Shown piece after piece: positions 17,388 to 26,136 of a stretch of 46,700 bases of DNA. Source of the DNA: an uncultured bacterium (GTDB taxonomy: Bacteria; Elusimicrobiota; Elusimicrobia; Elusimicrobiales; Elusimicrobiaceae). Location: assembly GCA_949294085.1 (NCBI GenBank), contig CASFFX010000005.1, positions 1 through 46,700 on the forward strand, written 5' to 3'. The position numbers and the translations under genes were made by a program. The notes beneath the pieces are model-generated. The model was not told the origin of the DNA, ran no database searches, and was given only the letters and a program-made list of their open reading frames with translations. Every line of letters starts with the position of its first letter. Position 1 is the first letter of the stretch.

Positions 17388-18332
17388 TTAGCGGGCCTCT
17401 TCCCCCGCGGCGCGCCGCAGAATTTCGGCCGCGGCGGCGGTTAAATCCTCCGGGCGGAGGAGTGTGGGGCGGAAGGCGTTTTTGTAACGGTTGAACCAGG
17501 TGCGCTGGCGTTTGGCGTACTGGCGGGTAAGCTGGGCAATTTTTTCTATCGCGTCGGCGCGGGAAAGCGTGCCCCGCACAAACTGCACCGCCTGCGGATA
17601 GCCCAAGCTTTTTAGAGCGGGCACGTCTGCGGGGACGCCTTCGTCCAGCAAGGCCTTCGTTTCGGCGCACATGGGGTCAAAAATCATTTTCGTACGGCGG
17701 GCAATACGTTCGTGCAGCCTGTCTTTGGGCCAATCCAAATACGTCCAAAAGGCTTGGGCCGGGTCCGGCAGGTGGAAGAAATGGCCGCTTTTTAACTGGC
17801 TGGCCGGTTTGCCCGTCAGTAAATAAAGTTCCAGCGCGCGCATGGTGCGCTGCACGTTGCCGGGCGGGATAGCGGCGGCACTCACGGGGTCTTTTTCGGC
17901 CAGGGCGGCGTGAAGGCCTTCTTTGCCTTGCCGTTCCAAAAGCGCTTGAAGCTGTTGGCGGGTTTGGGGCGTGGAAGGAGGCAGTTCGTCCATCCCCACA
18001 AAATAGGCGTGCAGATACATCCCCGTCCCGCCCGCAAAAATCAGCTGGCGGCCCGGATTTCGGACCACAATTTCCCGTACGCAGGAGCAAAAATGGCCGG
18101 CGTTAAAGCTTTCGGTTACCGGCAAAAAATCCACCACAAAATAAGGCACATTTTCCACCTGGTACACCCCATGCTGCCATACGCCTGCGGGCTTGGCGGT
18201 ACCGGCGGTCAGCCGGGTATAGACTTGGCGCGAATCGGCCGAGATGATAATCCCGTCCGTCTGTTTGGCAAGCGCCAAAGCCAGTTCCGTTTTCCCCGAG
18301 GCGGTCGGCCCGCAAAGCACGATAGGTTTCAT
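17388..18332 (-). CDS. miaA: tRNA dimethylallyltransferase
   Basis: 314 residues. It adds dimethylallyl to A37 of tRNAs reading UNN codons. It has the P-loop GPTASGKTELA, the motif SADSRQVYTRL, the Y-x-V-D region and GGTGMYLHAYFVG. The C-terminal RQYAKRQRTWFNR is typical. The frame is open upstream to 18482, but the P-loop must lie near the N-terminus, so ATG 18332 is the start. A TAAAAT box lies 7 nt upstream and no ribosome binding site is seen. Its partner enzyme MiaB is encoded at 19596-20825. Confidence 0.94.
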   Translation of the reverse strand: MKPIVLCGPTASGKTELALALAKQTDGIIISADSRQVYTRLTAGTAKPAGVWQHGVYQVENVPYFVVDFLPVTESFNAGHFCSCVREIVVRNPGRQLIFAGGTGMYLHAYFVGMDELPPSTPQTRQQLQALLERQGKEGLHAALAEKDPVSAAAIPPGNVQRTMRALELYLLTGKPASQLKSGHFFHLPDPAQAFWTYLDWPKDRLHERIARRTKMIFDPMCAETKALLDEGVPADVPALKSLGYPQAVQFVRGTLSRADAIEKIAQLTRQYAKRQRTWFNRYKNAFRPTLLRPEDLTAAAAEILRRAAGEEAR

Positions 18333-18474
18333 AGCGTATATTTTAGTAAATTTCCTGTCAGCCCGGGGCGACTCGGGGCGGTGCGGCGGCAGCCGGGCTG
18401 TGTAATTGGCGGGGTTGGCGGCGGGCCATTTTAAGGGGGCTTGATTCATTTTTTTTTTTTGATAAATTTTGCTT

Positions 18475-18555
18475 ATGAGCAAAAAACATCAAAAATCCTT
18501 TCCGGCGGGGAAAAACGCCGGATTTACAAAGCCGGTTGCCAAAATGAAAGGATAA
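18475..18555 (+). CDS. Candidate 26-residue basic small protein
   Basis: An ATG at 18475 opens a 26-codon frame rich in Lys, Gly and Pro that ends with TAA at 18555. It has no Shine-Dalgarno, but GATAAATT lies 6 nt before the ATG, the same leaderless spacing seen for other genes here. It sits in the 270-bp gap between miaA and the pilin at 18604, and its end overlaps the likely pilin promoter (TTGCCA ... TACACT). It may be chance. The rest of the gap (18333-18474) holds only a run of about 12 T's. Confidence 0.3.
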   Translation: MSKKHQKSFPAGKNAGFTKPVAKMKG

Positions 18556-18603
18556 TTATTACACTATTATTACGCCCAAATACGGGCGGAACAGGAGAAA
18601 ACG

Positions 18604-19077
18604 ATGAAACAGGGTTTTACGTTAATAGAATTGTTGGTAGTAGTTTTAATCATCGGCATATTGGCGGCGGTGGCGCTGCCGCAGTATGAAAAAGCGGTGC
18701 AGAAAGCCCGCGTAACGGAGGCGATGGGAATCCTCAAAAAGATGTCCGACAATGTGGATATGTGTTTGTTAGCTGGAGTAGAGGATTGTACGGATCCGGA
18801 CATTGTATTTGAAGGGTTGGAACATTTGGCGGGAGATGAATATCAGTTTGAGACTAAAAATTTTATGTATGGGTGGTATGTTGTTCCTTTTGCAACGGAT
18901 AAACAAGAAAATTATACACTTATACTTGTTAGCCCTTCCATAGCTTCCATAGAGAATGTGAGCACACCTGCGGGGCGTTGGTGTATTCCGCAAACAGATA
19001 AAGGGACTTCCTTTTGCAAGAGCCTAAGCAAGGGGCAGCCAGTTGATGTGGACGGAACGAACTATTATCCCTTCTGA
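18604..19077 (+). CDS. Type IV pilin-like protein, orphan 2
   Basis: 157 residues. The class III leader MKQG is followed by [24 protein letters not shown], with Glu5 of the mature protein present. The C-terminal half has the paired Cys motif ([16 protein letters not shown]), likely a disulfide-bounded D-region, plus an upstream pair CLLAGVEDC. The start has a CAGGAG ribosome binding site. A possible promoter is TTGCCA with TACACT downstream. It stands alone, ends in an intrinsic terminator, and converges on a PilZ gene. Its exact role in the pilus or secretion system is unknown. Confidence 0.92.
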   Translation: MKQGFTLIELLVVVLIIGILAAVALPQYEKAVQKARVTEAMGILKKMSDNVDMCLLAGVEDCTDPDIVFEGLEHLAGDEYQFETKNFMYGWYVVPFATDKQENYTLILVSPSIASIENVSTPAGRWCIPQTDKGTSFCKSLSKGQPVDVDGTNYYPF

Positions 19078-19082
19078 AAAAT

Positions 19083-19109
19083 AAACCCCGCCGATTGGAC
19101 GGGGTTTTT
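19083..19109 (+). terminator. Rho-independent terminator of pilin 2
   Basis: AAACCCCG (19083-19090) pairs with CGGGGTTT (19100-19107), followed by further T's, immediately after the pilin stop codon. Confidence 0.88.
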
Positions 19110-19128
19110 ATTTGCGAAGTTGAAAGAA

Positions 19129-19593
19129 TTACTTGCCTTCAAAAAGGCTTTCGTCTTTTTGAATTTTATTGCAGATTTTGTGGCATTTGCAGGTGCCGAC
19201 GCACACTTCGGGCAGTTTAAGCAAAATGCGGGTGTCGCAATCGTTAAAGTCGTCGGCCATTTCGCTGATGACTTTGGCGTCTTTATCCGCCATTTTGATA
19301 AACTCAATGCCGATGGTGTACACGTTTTCGCGCTGTTTTACCCAAGCCAGTTTGGCTTCCACTTCCATTTTGCCGGTGCCGGGCAGCTGCAGGCTGATGG
19401 AAAACCGATCCGCCAGCGGCGCGCCCAAAAAGCTGATCATACGCATACCGGAGGCCGACAAGTCTGCCAAAATAGCCACCAGCGACGTTTCCTTTCCGTC
19501 GGCCGTTTTGTAATGCAGGTTGACCGGTTCAATCAAATTGCTGATTACCGGCATACGCGGGTGTCTGCGTTTTTCAGAAAAATGTTTAGTCAT
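19129..19593 (-). CDS. PilZ-domain protein with C-terminal Cys cluster
   Basis: 154 residues. The cyclic-di-GMP binding signature is split as usual: RRHPR at 9-13 and DLSASG at 44-49. The beta-barrel continues to GIEFIK. The C-terminal 36 residues are not part of PilZ and hold five Cys (119, 131, 135, 137, 141) plus a His in CVGTCKCHKIC, a possible metal site. It starts 2 bp after the miaB stop, so it is co-transcribed with miaB. PilZ proteins often control motility, pili or polysaccharide export; the neighbouring convergent pilin fits this but proves nothing. Confidence 0.9.
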   Translation of the reverse strand: MTKHFSEKRRHPRMPVISNLIEPVNLHYKTADGKETSLVAILADLSASGMRMISFLGAPLADRFSISLQLPGTGKMEVEAKLAWVKQRENVYTIGIEFIKMADKDAKVISEMADDFNDCDTRILLKLPEVCVGTCKCHKICNKIQKDESLFEGK

Positions 19594-19595
19594 AC

Positions 19596-20825
19596 TTAAT
19601 CCCTCGCAAATAATAATGTCCCGTCGGCTCTTTCAATTTGCGTACGGACTAACGAACCTACGGGGTACGATTTTTTCGTCTTTACCCAGAAATTCCCGGA
19701 CGAGCGGCCTTTGTGCGGCGTTTCCATCAGCACTTCCTGTTCGGAGCCTACTTGCATTTGGTAGGCCGCGTCGGAAAGACCTCTTACTCTATTTAACAAA
19801 ATATCTAGTCTTTCTTCCAGTACCTTTTGGCCCAGCAGTTTCATTTTCGCGGCCGGTGTGCCTTGGCGGGGGGAATATTTGTAGCAATAGGCAATAAAAA
19901 ATTTTACCTCGTCCACCAGGCTGAGCGTTTGGCGGAAATCTTCTTCCGTTTCCGTCGGGAATCCTACAATAATGTCCGTGGAAATGTTAAACCCGCAGGA
20001 TTTGAGGGCGCGGATTTTGTCTAAGAAAATTTCCCGTGTGTAGCCGCGTTTCATCTCCTGCAGTACTTTGGTGGAACCGCTTTGCACCGGCAAATGCACG
20101 TGGCGGGCGATTTTGGGGTTGTCTTTTACCGCCGCCAAAAACTGCGGAGTAAAATAAATCGGGTGCGGGCTGGTGAAGCGCACGCGCGCTACGCCCGGCA
20201 CTTCGCTGACGCGGTTGAGCAGGTCCGCAAACGAAACGGCCCCGTCCTGGTACGCATTGACCGTTTGGCCCAGCAGCATAATTTCTTTGGCGCCGGCGGC
20301 GGCTTTGCGGGCGGCGTCTTGCAAAATGTCCTGCACGGGCAGGCATTTAATCGGCCCCCGCACGCTGGGCACAATGCAGTACGAGCAGGCAAAGTTGCAC
20401 CCGCGCATAATGGTTACGTAGCCCGTCAGCCCCGGGGCGGGCAATTCGCCCGCGGTTTGGTGCGGGCCAAAGAGGCCGCTTTTGTCCAGCGTTTCGGAAA
20501 AATGTTCAATTTCCTTGGCGCCGGAAAGAATGTCCAAAAACGGGTATTTTTTTTGCAACGCTTGGCCTAAGCGCTGGGCGGCACAGCCCGCAAAAATGAT
20601 AATGCGGCCCGGCTTTTCTTTTTTCCAGGCGGCCAAACGGCCCAAAAAAGACACCGCGCGATGTTCGGCGTGGTCCCGCACGGTGCAGGTGTTGACCAAA
20701 ACCGTGTCGGCCTCTTCCAGCTTGTCGGTCAGTACGGCGCCGCGGGCGGCTAAATGGGCGAACATTTCGTCCGAATCGGCCACGTTCATTTGGCAGCCGT
20801 AGGTTTGAATAAATACTTTACGCAT
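19596..20825 (-). CDS. miaB: tRNA-2-methylthio-N6-dimethylallyladenosine synthase
   Basis: 409 residues, slightly short for MiaB. It is a radical SAM enzyme that adds the methylthio group to i6A37 made by MiaA. The N-terminal cluster-binding domain begins YGCQMNVADSDE, with further Cys in VNTCTVR and FAGCAAQ. The radical SAM motif is RGCNFACSYCIVP. A C-terminal TRAM domain (VLMETPHKGRSSGNFWVKT) ends the protein. The start is only 15 nt after the pgi terminator T-tract. It is followed by the PilZ gene. MiaB is preferred over MtaB/RimO because of the YGCQMN signature. Confidence 0.93.
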   Translation of the reverse strand: MRKVFIQTYGCQMNVADSDEMFAHLAARGAVLTDKLEEADTVLVNTCTVRDHAEHRAVSFLGRLAAWKKEKPGRIIIFAGCAAQRLGQALQKKYPFLDILSGAKEIEHFSETLDKSGLFGPHQTAGELPAPGLTGYVTIMRGCNFACSYCIVPSVRGPIKCLPVQDILQDAARKAAAGAKEIMLLGQTVNAYQDGAVSFADLLNRVSEVPGVARVRFTSPHPIYFTPQFLAAVKDNPKIARHVHLPVQSGSTKVLQEMKRGYTREIFLDKIRALKSCGFNISTDIIVGFPTETEEDFRQTLSLVDEVKFFIAYCYKYSPRQGTPAAKMKLLGQKVLEERLDILLNRVRGLSDAAYQMQVGSEQEVLMETPHKGRSSGNFWVKTKKSYPVGSLVRTQIERADGTLLFARD

Positions 20826-20833
20826 AGAAATTT

Positions 20834-20867
20834 AGAAAAACAAGGCGGCCCCGCAGGGCCGCCTTGT
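20834..20867 (-). terminator. Terminator of the moxR-bat-pgi operon
   Basis: ACAAGGCGGCC (20840-20850) pairs perfectly with 20857-20867, and the minus-strand transcript continues with a T-run (TTTTTCT). It follows the pgi stop by 10 bp and sits within 15 nt of the miaB start. Confidence 0.92.
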
Positions 20868-20876
20868 AACGGAAGG

Positions 20877-22541
20877 TTAGAACAAACTGCTGATTTTTTT
20901 GATGCTTTCCAACAGCGGCTGCGTCAAATGCAGTTTAATGACTCTTCTGCCTTTGGCTTGCAGGGCCTGGAAGTCGCCCAGCGCTTGCGCATTGCAAAGC
21001 TGGCCGAAGGTATAATGCTGGCCGGGGATTTTGATGTCGTTGGCCGGTTCGGCGGACAGAATCAAAAACACCCCGTTGTTGCCGTCCCCTTTGTGCAGCT
21101 GGCCGGTGGAGTGCAGATAGCGCGGACCAAAGCCAAACAGCACCGCCCGTTTGGTGCGGGCCATAATTTTGTCGCGCAGCGCCAGCAGCGCTTTTTCCAC
21201 GTCTTCCGACGGATACACATACGGCAAAATGGCCACATAGTCGTTGCTTTCCAGCAAGGAATAGAGGTCTTGGGCCAAGGTGTCCAGCTTTACTTCGTCG
21301 GCAATGTCGGCGGAGACCAAAATCGGCGCGGATACTTCGGCCGGAATATCGCCCTTTTCCAGCTTGGCCAATACGTTTTTGGCCATCGTTTTGGCTTCCT
21401 GCACGTTGGGTTGGTCAAACGGGTTAATCCCCAAAATGGCGCCCGCGGCGGCGGTGGCAATTTCCCACAAGAGGAACATCGCCCCCAGCTGGTAGAGGTT
21501 TTCCAAATCAATGGTCAGCACGGGGTAATCGCGTTCGGCCAAGTCCTTGGCGATGGCGCTGACGCGTTTATCGTCCTCGCTGCCGGTGGACAGATGTACG
21601 AACAGGCGGTCCTCGCGGTAATCAAAATTCGGCGTGAGCGTTTCGCCCGCCACCGGCACAATGCCTTTGCCTTCCTTGCCGGTGGATTCGGCCACCAACT
21701 GTTCGGCCCACAGGCCAAAGGTGGCAAAATCTTTCGGGGTCAGCAAGGTCAGTTTGTCTTTGCCGTGGTTGACGTTGCACGCCCCCATAAAAGCCCCCAA
21801 TTTGACGGCGGCGTTGTCTTTCAACGGCGCGTCGGGGCCAAAGGTGGCGGCTTGTTCTTTGGCAACGGTCAGCAGGCGTTTGACGTCCACCCCCATAATG
21901 GCGGCCGGCACAATGCCAAACATAGAAAGCGCGGAGAAACGTCCGCCAATGTCGGCCGGGTTCAAAAAGAATTTGCGGAAGTGGTTTTTCTTGGCCAACG
22001 CTTCCAGCGCGGTGCCGGGGTCCGTAATGGCGGCAAAATTGTTGCCGGGTTCCTTGACGCCGGATTTTTTTACTTCATCCCAGAAATACGCAAATTGGGA
22101 AGAAGGTTCCACCGTGCCGCCGGATTTGCTGGCAAAGATGAACAGCGTTTCCGCCGGGTTGAAGCGGGCGCGGGCGGCGCCGATCCAATCGGGGTTGGTG
22201 GTGTCCAGCACGATGAGTTCCGGCCAGCCTTCCTGCTTGCCGAATACGGTGCGGAACACTTCGGGCGCCAGGGACGAGCCGCCCATCCCCATAATGACAC
22301 AATGCTTGAAATTTTGTTTTACGTCCTGGGCAAAAGAAAGCACTTCGTCAATTCTTTCCAGCGTCCAGTCGTACACTTTTTGCCAGCCTAAAAATTTAAC
22401 GATAAAGTCCATATTCTCTTTGTCTTTTTTCCAAAGAGTCGGGTCCTTGGCCCAGAATTTGGTGTTGAAATCCAGCCCTTCCAGCTTGATTTCCCCTTCT
22501 CTGATAATGCCTTCGGCCATGGGATTTGCGTGTGTGTTCAT
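20877..22541 (-). CDS. pgi: Glucose-6-phosphate isomerase
   Basis: 554 residues. It interconverts glucose-6-phosphate and fructose-6-phosphate. It carries SIS-domain phosphosugar motifs: MGMGGSSLAPEV, FASKSGGTVEP, DIGGRFSALSMFG, and a C-terminal H-K-GD-N region (HKGDGNNGV) with the conserved His/Lys. The sequence resembles the isomerase half of fused transaldolase-isomerase proteins, but no transaldolase domain is attached. An AGGAAGGAAA ribosome binding site precedes the start. It is the last gene of the long operon, after rpiB and gmhA. Confidence 0.93.
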   Translation of the reverse strand: MNTHANPMAEGIIREGEIKLEGLDFNTKFWAKDPTLWKKDKENMDFIVKFLGWQKVYDWTLERIDEVLSFAQDVKQNFKHCVIMGMGGSSLAPEVFRTVFGKQEGWPELIVLDTTNPDWIGAARARFNPAETLFIFASKSGGTVEPSSQFAYFWDEVKKSGVKEPGNNFAAITDPGTALEALAKKNHFRKFFLNPADIGGRFSALSMFGIVPAAIMGVDVKRLLTVAKEQAATFGPDAPLKDNAAVKLGAFMGACNVNHGKDKLTLLTPKDFATFGLWAEQLVAESTGKEGKGIVPVAGETLTPNFDYREDRLFVHLSTGSEDDKRVSAIAKDLAERDYPVLTIDLENLYQLGAMFLLWEIATAAAGAILGINPFDQPNVQEAKTMAKNVLAKLEKGDIPAEVSAPILVSADIADEVKLDTLAQDLYSLLESNDYVAILPYVYPSEDVEKALLALRDKIMARTKRAVLFGFGPRYLHSTGQLHKGDGNNGVFLILSAEPANDIKIPGQHYTFGQLCNAQALGDFQALQAKGRRVIKLHLTQPLLESIKKISSLF

Positions 22542-22568
22542 AATTTTTGTTTCCTTCCTGTTTTAAGT

Positions 22569-23021
22569 CTATTTGAAATTTGCGTTTTCTATCGCTTTTA
22601 CTTTGTTAAGCCGCCCTTCATGACGGGACCCCGTCAAAAAAGAAGCGCTTAAAAAGCGTTCGGTCAGCTCTTCTGCCAAAGCCGGCCCGATGATGCGCGC
22701 CCCTAAGCACAGCACGTTCAGCGCGTCGTGTTCCACGGCTTGCTTGGCGCTGTATGCATCGTGGCAGACGCACGCCCGCACGCCCTTGGTTTTGTTGGCC
22801 GCTATGCAGACGCCCACGCCGCTGCCGCAGAGCAAAATGCCGCGGTCGGCCTGGCCGGAAGCGACCAGCTTGGCCACTTTGTCGGCATAGTCGGGATAAT
22901 CGGCGCGTTCGGTGCTGAAGGTGCCGCAGTCTATCACTTCGTGTCCAAGACGGGTTACCGTCTCTTTCACGGTTTCTTTCAGCGGAAAACCCGCATGATC
23001 ACAACCAATTGCTATTTTCAT
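22569..23021 (-). CDS. rpiB: Ribose-5-phosphate isomerase B
   Basis: 150 residues. It converts ribose-5-phosphate and ribulose-5-phosphate in the pentose phosphate pathway. The start MKIAIGCDHAGFPLKE is the family signature, and the frame upstream to 23111 overlaps gmhA and is not coding. Further motifs are DYPDYADKVA, GILLCGSGVGVCIAANK with the catalytic Cys, and HNDANVL-like HDALNVLCLGAR. It follows gmhA by 4 bp with no strong ribosome binding site, so coupling is likely. Confidence 0.95.
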   Translation of the reverse strand: MKIAIGCDHAGFPLKETVKETVTRLGHEVIDCGTFSTERADYPDYADKVAKLVASGQADRGILLCGSGVGVCIAANKTKGVRACVCHDAYSAKQAVEHDALNVLCLGARIIGPALAEELTERFLSASFLTGSRHEGRLNKVKAIENANFK

Positions 23022-23025
23022 AAAT

Positions 23026-23583
23026 CTAAAAGGCTTGGTCCACCAAGTCGCACATACAATGTGCCATAAAAATGTGGCAGGCCTGGATGTGGGGCGTATC
23101 GTTGCAGGCAACCACCAACGGCAAATCGCACATCCCTTTCAAAATGCCGCCGTCTTTGCCCAAAAATGCCGCCGTAAAACAGCCCTTGCGTTTGGCCAGC
23201 CCCAAGGCCAGGTAAATGTTTTTGCTGTTGCCGGAAGTGGAGATGCCAATCACTACGTCGCCTTCTTTGGCAAAGCCGTCTATCTGGCGGGAAAATACCA
23301 CATCGTAAGAATAATCGTTGCCAATGGCGGTCAACGTGGAGGAGTTGGTGTTCAGCGCCAGCGCCGGGAGAGAGGGGCGTTCCTTCTTAAACCGGCCCAC
23401 AAATTCCGCCGCAATATGCTGGGCGTCCGCCGCGCTGCCGCCGTTGCCCATTAAAATCACTTTGTTGCCTTTTTTGAAAGCTTCCGTTACTTTGGCGGCC
23501 AATTCTTCCACCGAAGCGGCTAAATTTTCCTTCACATACGAAATGGCTTGAATCAGTTGGTCGGCCTGTTGTTGGACAAACAT
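23026..23583 (-). CDS. gmhA: Phosphoheptose isomerase (SIS domain)
   Basis: 185 residues. It makes sedoheptulose-7-phosphate into heptose-7-phosphate for the lipopolysaccharide core, in line with a Gram-negative envelope. SIS motifs are visible: LMGNGGSAADAQHIAAEFVGRF, GISTSGNSKNI and TPHIQACHIFMAH, which carries the active-site His. An AGAGG ribosome binding site precedes the ATG. It lies 12 bp after batE in the same operon; the link between Bat and sugar isomerases may simply be co-transcription. Confidence 0.92.
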   Translation of the reverse strand: MFVQQQADQLIQAISYVKENLAASVEELAAKVTEAFKKGNKVILMGNGGSAADAQHIAAEFVGRFKKERPSLPALALNTNSSTLTAIGNDYSYDVVFSRQIDGFAKEGDVVIGISTSGNSKNIYLALGLAKRKGCFTAAFLGKDGGILKGMCDLPLVVACNDTPHIQACHIFMAHCMCDLVDQAF

Positions 23584-23595
23584 AAATACCTCTTC

Positions 23596-24321
23596 TTAAA
23601 TTCGTTCTACCGTGTCTTTCGCCACCCAGCCTTTAATGCCCTGGGATTTGACGATGACTTCGTACCAATCGTCTTTGGCATCCTGCACCACAATCAAGTG
23701 GCCCTGGGCCACGCTGGCGCTGGCCGGAAAATTGGTGCCCGGCCCGCTGCGTATTTCCGCCACCGGCGAGGCCACCACCGCCAGCTCTTCGCTTTCCAGC
23801 GAGTGGCGCAGGTAAAACCAGCCTCCGCACAGCAGCAGCAGCCCGGCGCTCGTTACCACCAAGCGGCCCAGCTTCCGCTTTACCAGCCAAATGCTGGCCA
23901 GCGTGCAAAACAGCCACAGCAAGATATACAAAAGACCCTGTATTTCCGTATAGGATAAATAAAAAAACGCTTGGTGCAGCACGGTGGGAATCCCCGCCGG
24001 CACCAGCCGTTCCCCGCCGGATTCCAGCGCGAGGGTCAAATTGTGGCGGATGTCCGCATCGCGCGGCGCCAGCCGGAACGCCCGGTAATAGTTGGCGGCG
24101 GCCAGCCCTTTGCTGCCCATCTTAAAATAGCAGTTTCCTATATTGTAGTAAACATAAGGGTCGTTTGGGGTGTTTTTTAATTCGTTTTCGTATAAGCTCA
24201 AGGCGGCGGAGAACTTACCCTGGCGGTAAAGTTCTTCGGCTTGCTGAAGAGGCGTTGCCTGCCCCCACACGGCCGGAAGCAGCAACCCCCACAATACGAT
24301 GGCGGCAAAAATCCGTTTCAT
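23596..24321 (-). CDS. batE: BatE-like TPR plus SH3 membrane protein
   Basis: 241 residues from ATG 24321, which overlaps the batD stop by 4 bp. A signal peptide (MKRIFAAIVLWGLLLPAVWG) is followed by TPR repeats (ALSLYENELKNTPNDPYVYYNIGNCYFKMG). Two adjacent membrane helices follow, then a C-terminal bacterial SH3 domain (EIRSGPGTNFPA ... GIKGWVAKD). This order matches BatE of aerotolerance operons. It probably tethers the Bat complex in the periplasm. Function inferred from family and context. Confidence 0.85.
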   Translation of the reverse strand: MKRIFAAIVLWGLLLPAVWGQATPLQQAEELYRQGKFSAALSLYENELKNTPNDPYVYYNIGNCYFKMGSKGLAAANYYRAFRLAPRDADIRHNLTLALESGGERLVPAGIPTVLHQAFFYLSYTEIQGLLYILLWLFCTLASIWLVKRKLGRLVVTSAGLLLLCGGWFYLRHSLESEELAVVASPVAEIRSGPGTNFPASASVAQGHLIVVQDAKDDWYEVIVKSQGIKGWVAKDTVERI

Positions 24322-26132
24322 TTGGCTTCTTCCTCCAACAGTTTCAAAATGTCCAATGCTTGCTGGGCCAGGTGCTGGACGTTTTGAGCGTCCGGCGTGC
24401 CCGGGGCGAACCGGGCCGTATCCAAGCGCTGCCACAACAGCAGGAACGCTTCCGCCGTGGCCGGCGTAATGCCGCGGTGCTGCAAGGCTTTGACGATGGC
24501 TTTCAAGGGCAGGCTGCCGGTGCTGATTTTAAGCTTTTGCTGTAAATAGCCGGATACGGCGTCTGCCACGTCTTCGTCGGACTGGGCTTTTTTCAAGCGG
24601 CTTTTGGCCGCGGCGTAGGCCCGCTTTTGCGCCAACGATTTGCGCCCCACCGAGGCAAACAGCACACTGAGCGCCAATACCGCCAGCATCAGCCAGTTGA
24701 GCGTCTGCCACGTGCTCAGCCGGGCCAGCAGGCCGGGGGCCGGGGCATGAGTCGTTTTTAAGTACGAAATATCTTTTCCCAGCGTTTGGAATCCGTTGGA
24801 CGGATCCGCGGCGCCAAAGTCAATGCCCGCTCCGGTTTTGGTGGAGGGGGAAACTTTCAGTTGGATCGGTTCGGTTTTTAGTATTTTATAGGCTTTTTCC
24901 GCAGGGTTGAAATAGGACCAGGCCACCGCCGGCAGCGTGTAAATGCCGGAGGCTACCGGCACCAACACCGTCTTAAACACTTTATACCCGCGGATTTGTC
25001 CGTTGGAAGCAGGCACCGAGCCGGACGTGGCCTGCGTGCTGTACATTTTGAACCCGTCTATGGCGGGCAGCTGCAAGTCGGCAGTCGGTTTTAAGTTACC
25101 CGGGCCTTTGACGGTAATGGTCAGCGTAACGGCTTCGCCGGCCTCCACTTCGGTCCGGTCCGCCTGGGCGGTAAGGGTGTATCCGTCGCCCACCGCGCCG
25201 TAAAAACTTTTGGGTTTGCCGTCTGTCGGCAGCGCGCGTACTTGCAGCGTAATGGGTTCGGATTGGGCGGTTTCTTCCGCCTGGACGAGGGACCCGCCAA
25301 ACAGCCGGTCCAAGGCGGAAAGCGGGGAAGAGCCCGTCATATAGCGCACGGTGGCCGGGCCGATGACGGCTTTGCCGGGGGCGGCGGCCGTCAGCAGGTA
25401 GCGTTGTTCTTCGTAGCGGTACAACACCCCGCCGATGGATTGCGTGCCCTGGGAGGAGCCGGCTTCTTCCATAAAAATATCCGACGTGCTCGGCTTTTGG
25501 TAAGGCGCATCGTAAAACGGACGGTTATAATAAAAGCGGACGGCCAGCGAAACCGTTTCGTTGACGTACGGATTTACGTCGCTGACGGCCGCCACCAAAA
25601 AATAGTTTTCGTCCCCGCGGGCATAGGCTTGATTGGCCAGGCTTCTTTCCAGCGGGGGGAGGTTCGGGTCCGCCTTTTGCGGGGCTTTTTTGACGACGGC
25701 CGAATCGTAATTGCCGGTGGAAACCGCTTTGGCGGTGGTGGCCGCCGGCTGTGCATTTTGCACGCCTTGGGCATTGCGGTAAATGTTGACGGTAATCGGG
25801 TCGGTCTGGTAGGTTTTGCCGTTGTGGGTAAAACGAATCGCGCCAATGGTGGCTTTGCCCACGAAGCGGGGCATCAGCGTATAGCGAAACGAGGTAGTGG
25901 TTTTGCCGTTAAGGGTGTTTTGGATAATTTCGCGGGAATAGACGTTAAACGCCGGCAAACTGGGCAGCGAAGGCATCATCATGTTGCCGGACGCGCCGTT
26001 GATTTCTACCGACAGGGTTAATTCGTCATCCAGCGTTAAAGCGGTTTTGTTGACCCGGGCCGTAATGGATACCTGGGCCCACGCGGCCGCGGCCAAACTG
26101 AAAAACAAAACGGAAAGAAAAACTTTTTTCAT
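24318..26132 (-). CDS. batD: BatD-like oxygen-tolerance protein
   Basis: 604 residues. A signal peptide (MKKVFLSVLFFSLAAAAWA) leads into repeated beta-sandwich domains, beginning VSITARVNKTALTLDDELTLSVEI, then one membrane helix near residue 480 and a cytoplasmic helical tail. This is the BatD layout. Family members are linked to aerotolerance and envelope stress, with the exact role unsettled. It lies between batC and batE with a 4-bp overlap to batE and a 4-bp gap after batC. Confidence 0.88.
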   Translation of the reverse strand: MKKVFLSVLFFSLAAAAWAQVSITARVNKTALTLDDELTLSVEINGASGNMMMPSLPSLPAFNVYSREIIQNTLNGKTTTSFRYTLMPRFVGKATIGAIRFTHNGKTYQTDPITVNIYRNAQGVQNAQPAATTAKAVSTGNYDSAVVKKAPQKADPNLPPLERSLANQAYARGDENYFLVAAVSDVNPYVNETVSLAVRFYYNRPFYDAPYQKPSTSDIFMEEAGSSQGTQSIGGVLYRYEEQRYLLTAAAPGKAVIGPATVRYMTGSSPLSALDRLFGGSLVQAEETAQSEPITLQVRALPTDGKPKSFYGAVGDGYTLTAQADRTEVEAGEAVTLTITVKGPGNLKPTADLQLPAIDGFKMYSTQATSGSVPASNGQIRGYKVFKTVLVPVASGIYTLPAVAWSYFNPAEKAYKILKTEPIQLKVSPSTKTGAGIDFGAADPSNGFQTLGKDISYLKTTHAPAPGLLARLSTWQTLNWLMLAVLALSVLFASVGRKSLAQKRAYAAAKSRLKKAQSDEDVADAVSGYLQQKLKISTGSLPLKAIVKALQHRGITPATAEAFLLLWQRLDTARFAPGTPDAQNVQHLAQQALDILKLLEEEAK

Positions 26133-26136
26133 ACGG

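Noticed and set aside
18448..18460. T-run as an intrinsic terminator before the pilin
   Set aside because: No stem precedes it on the plus strand, and no gene on that strand ends nearby.
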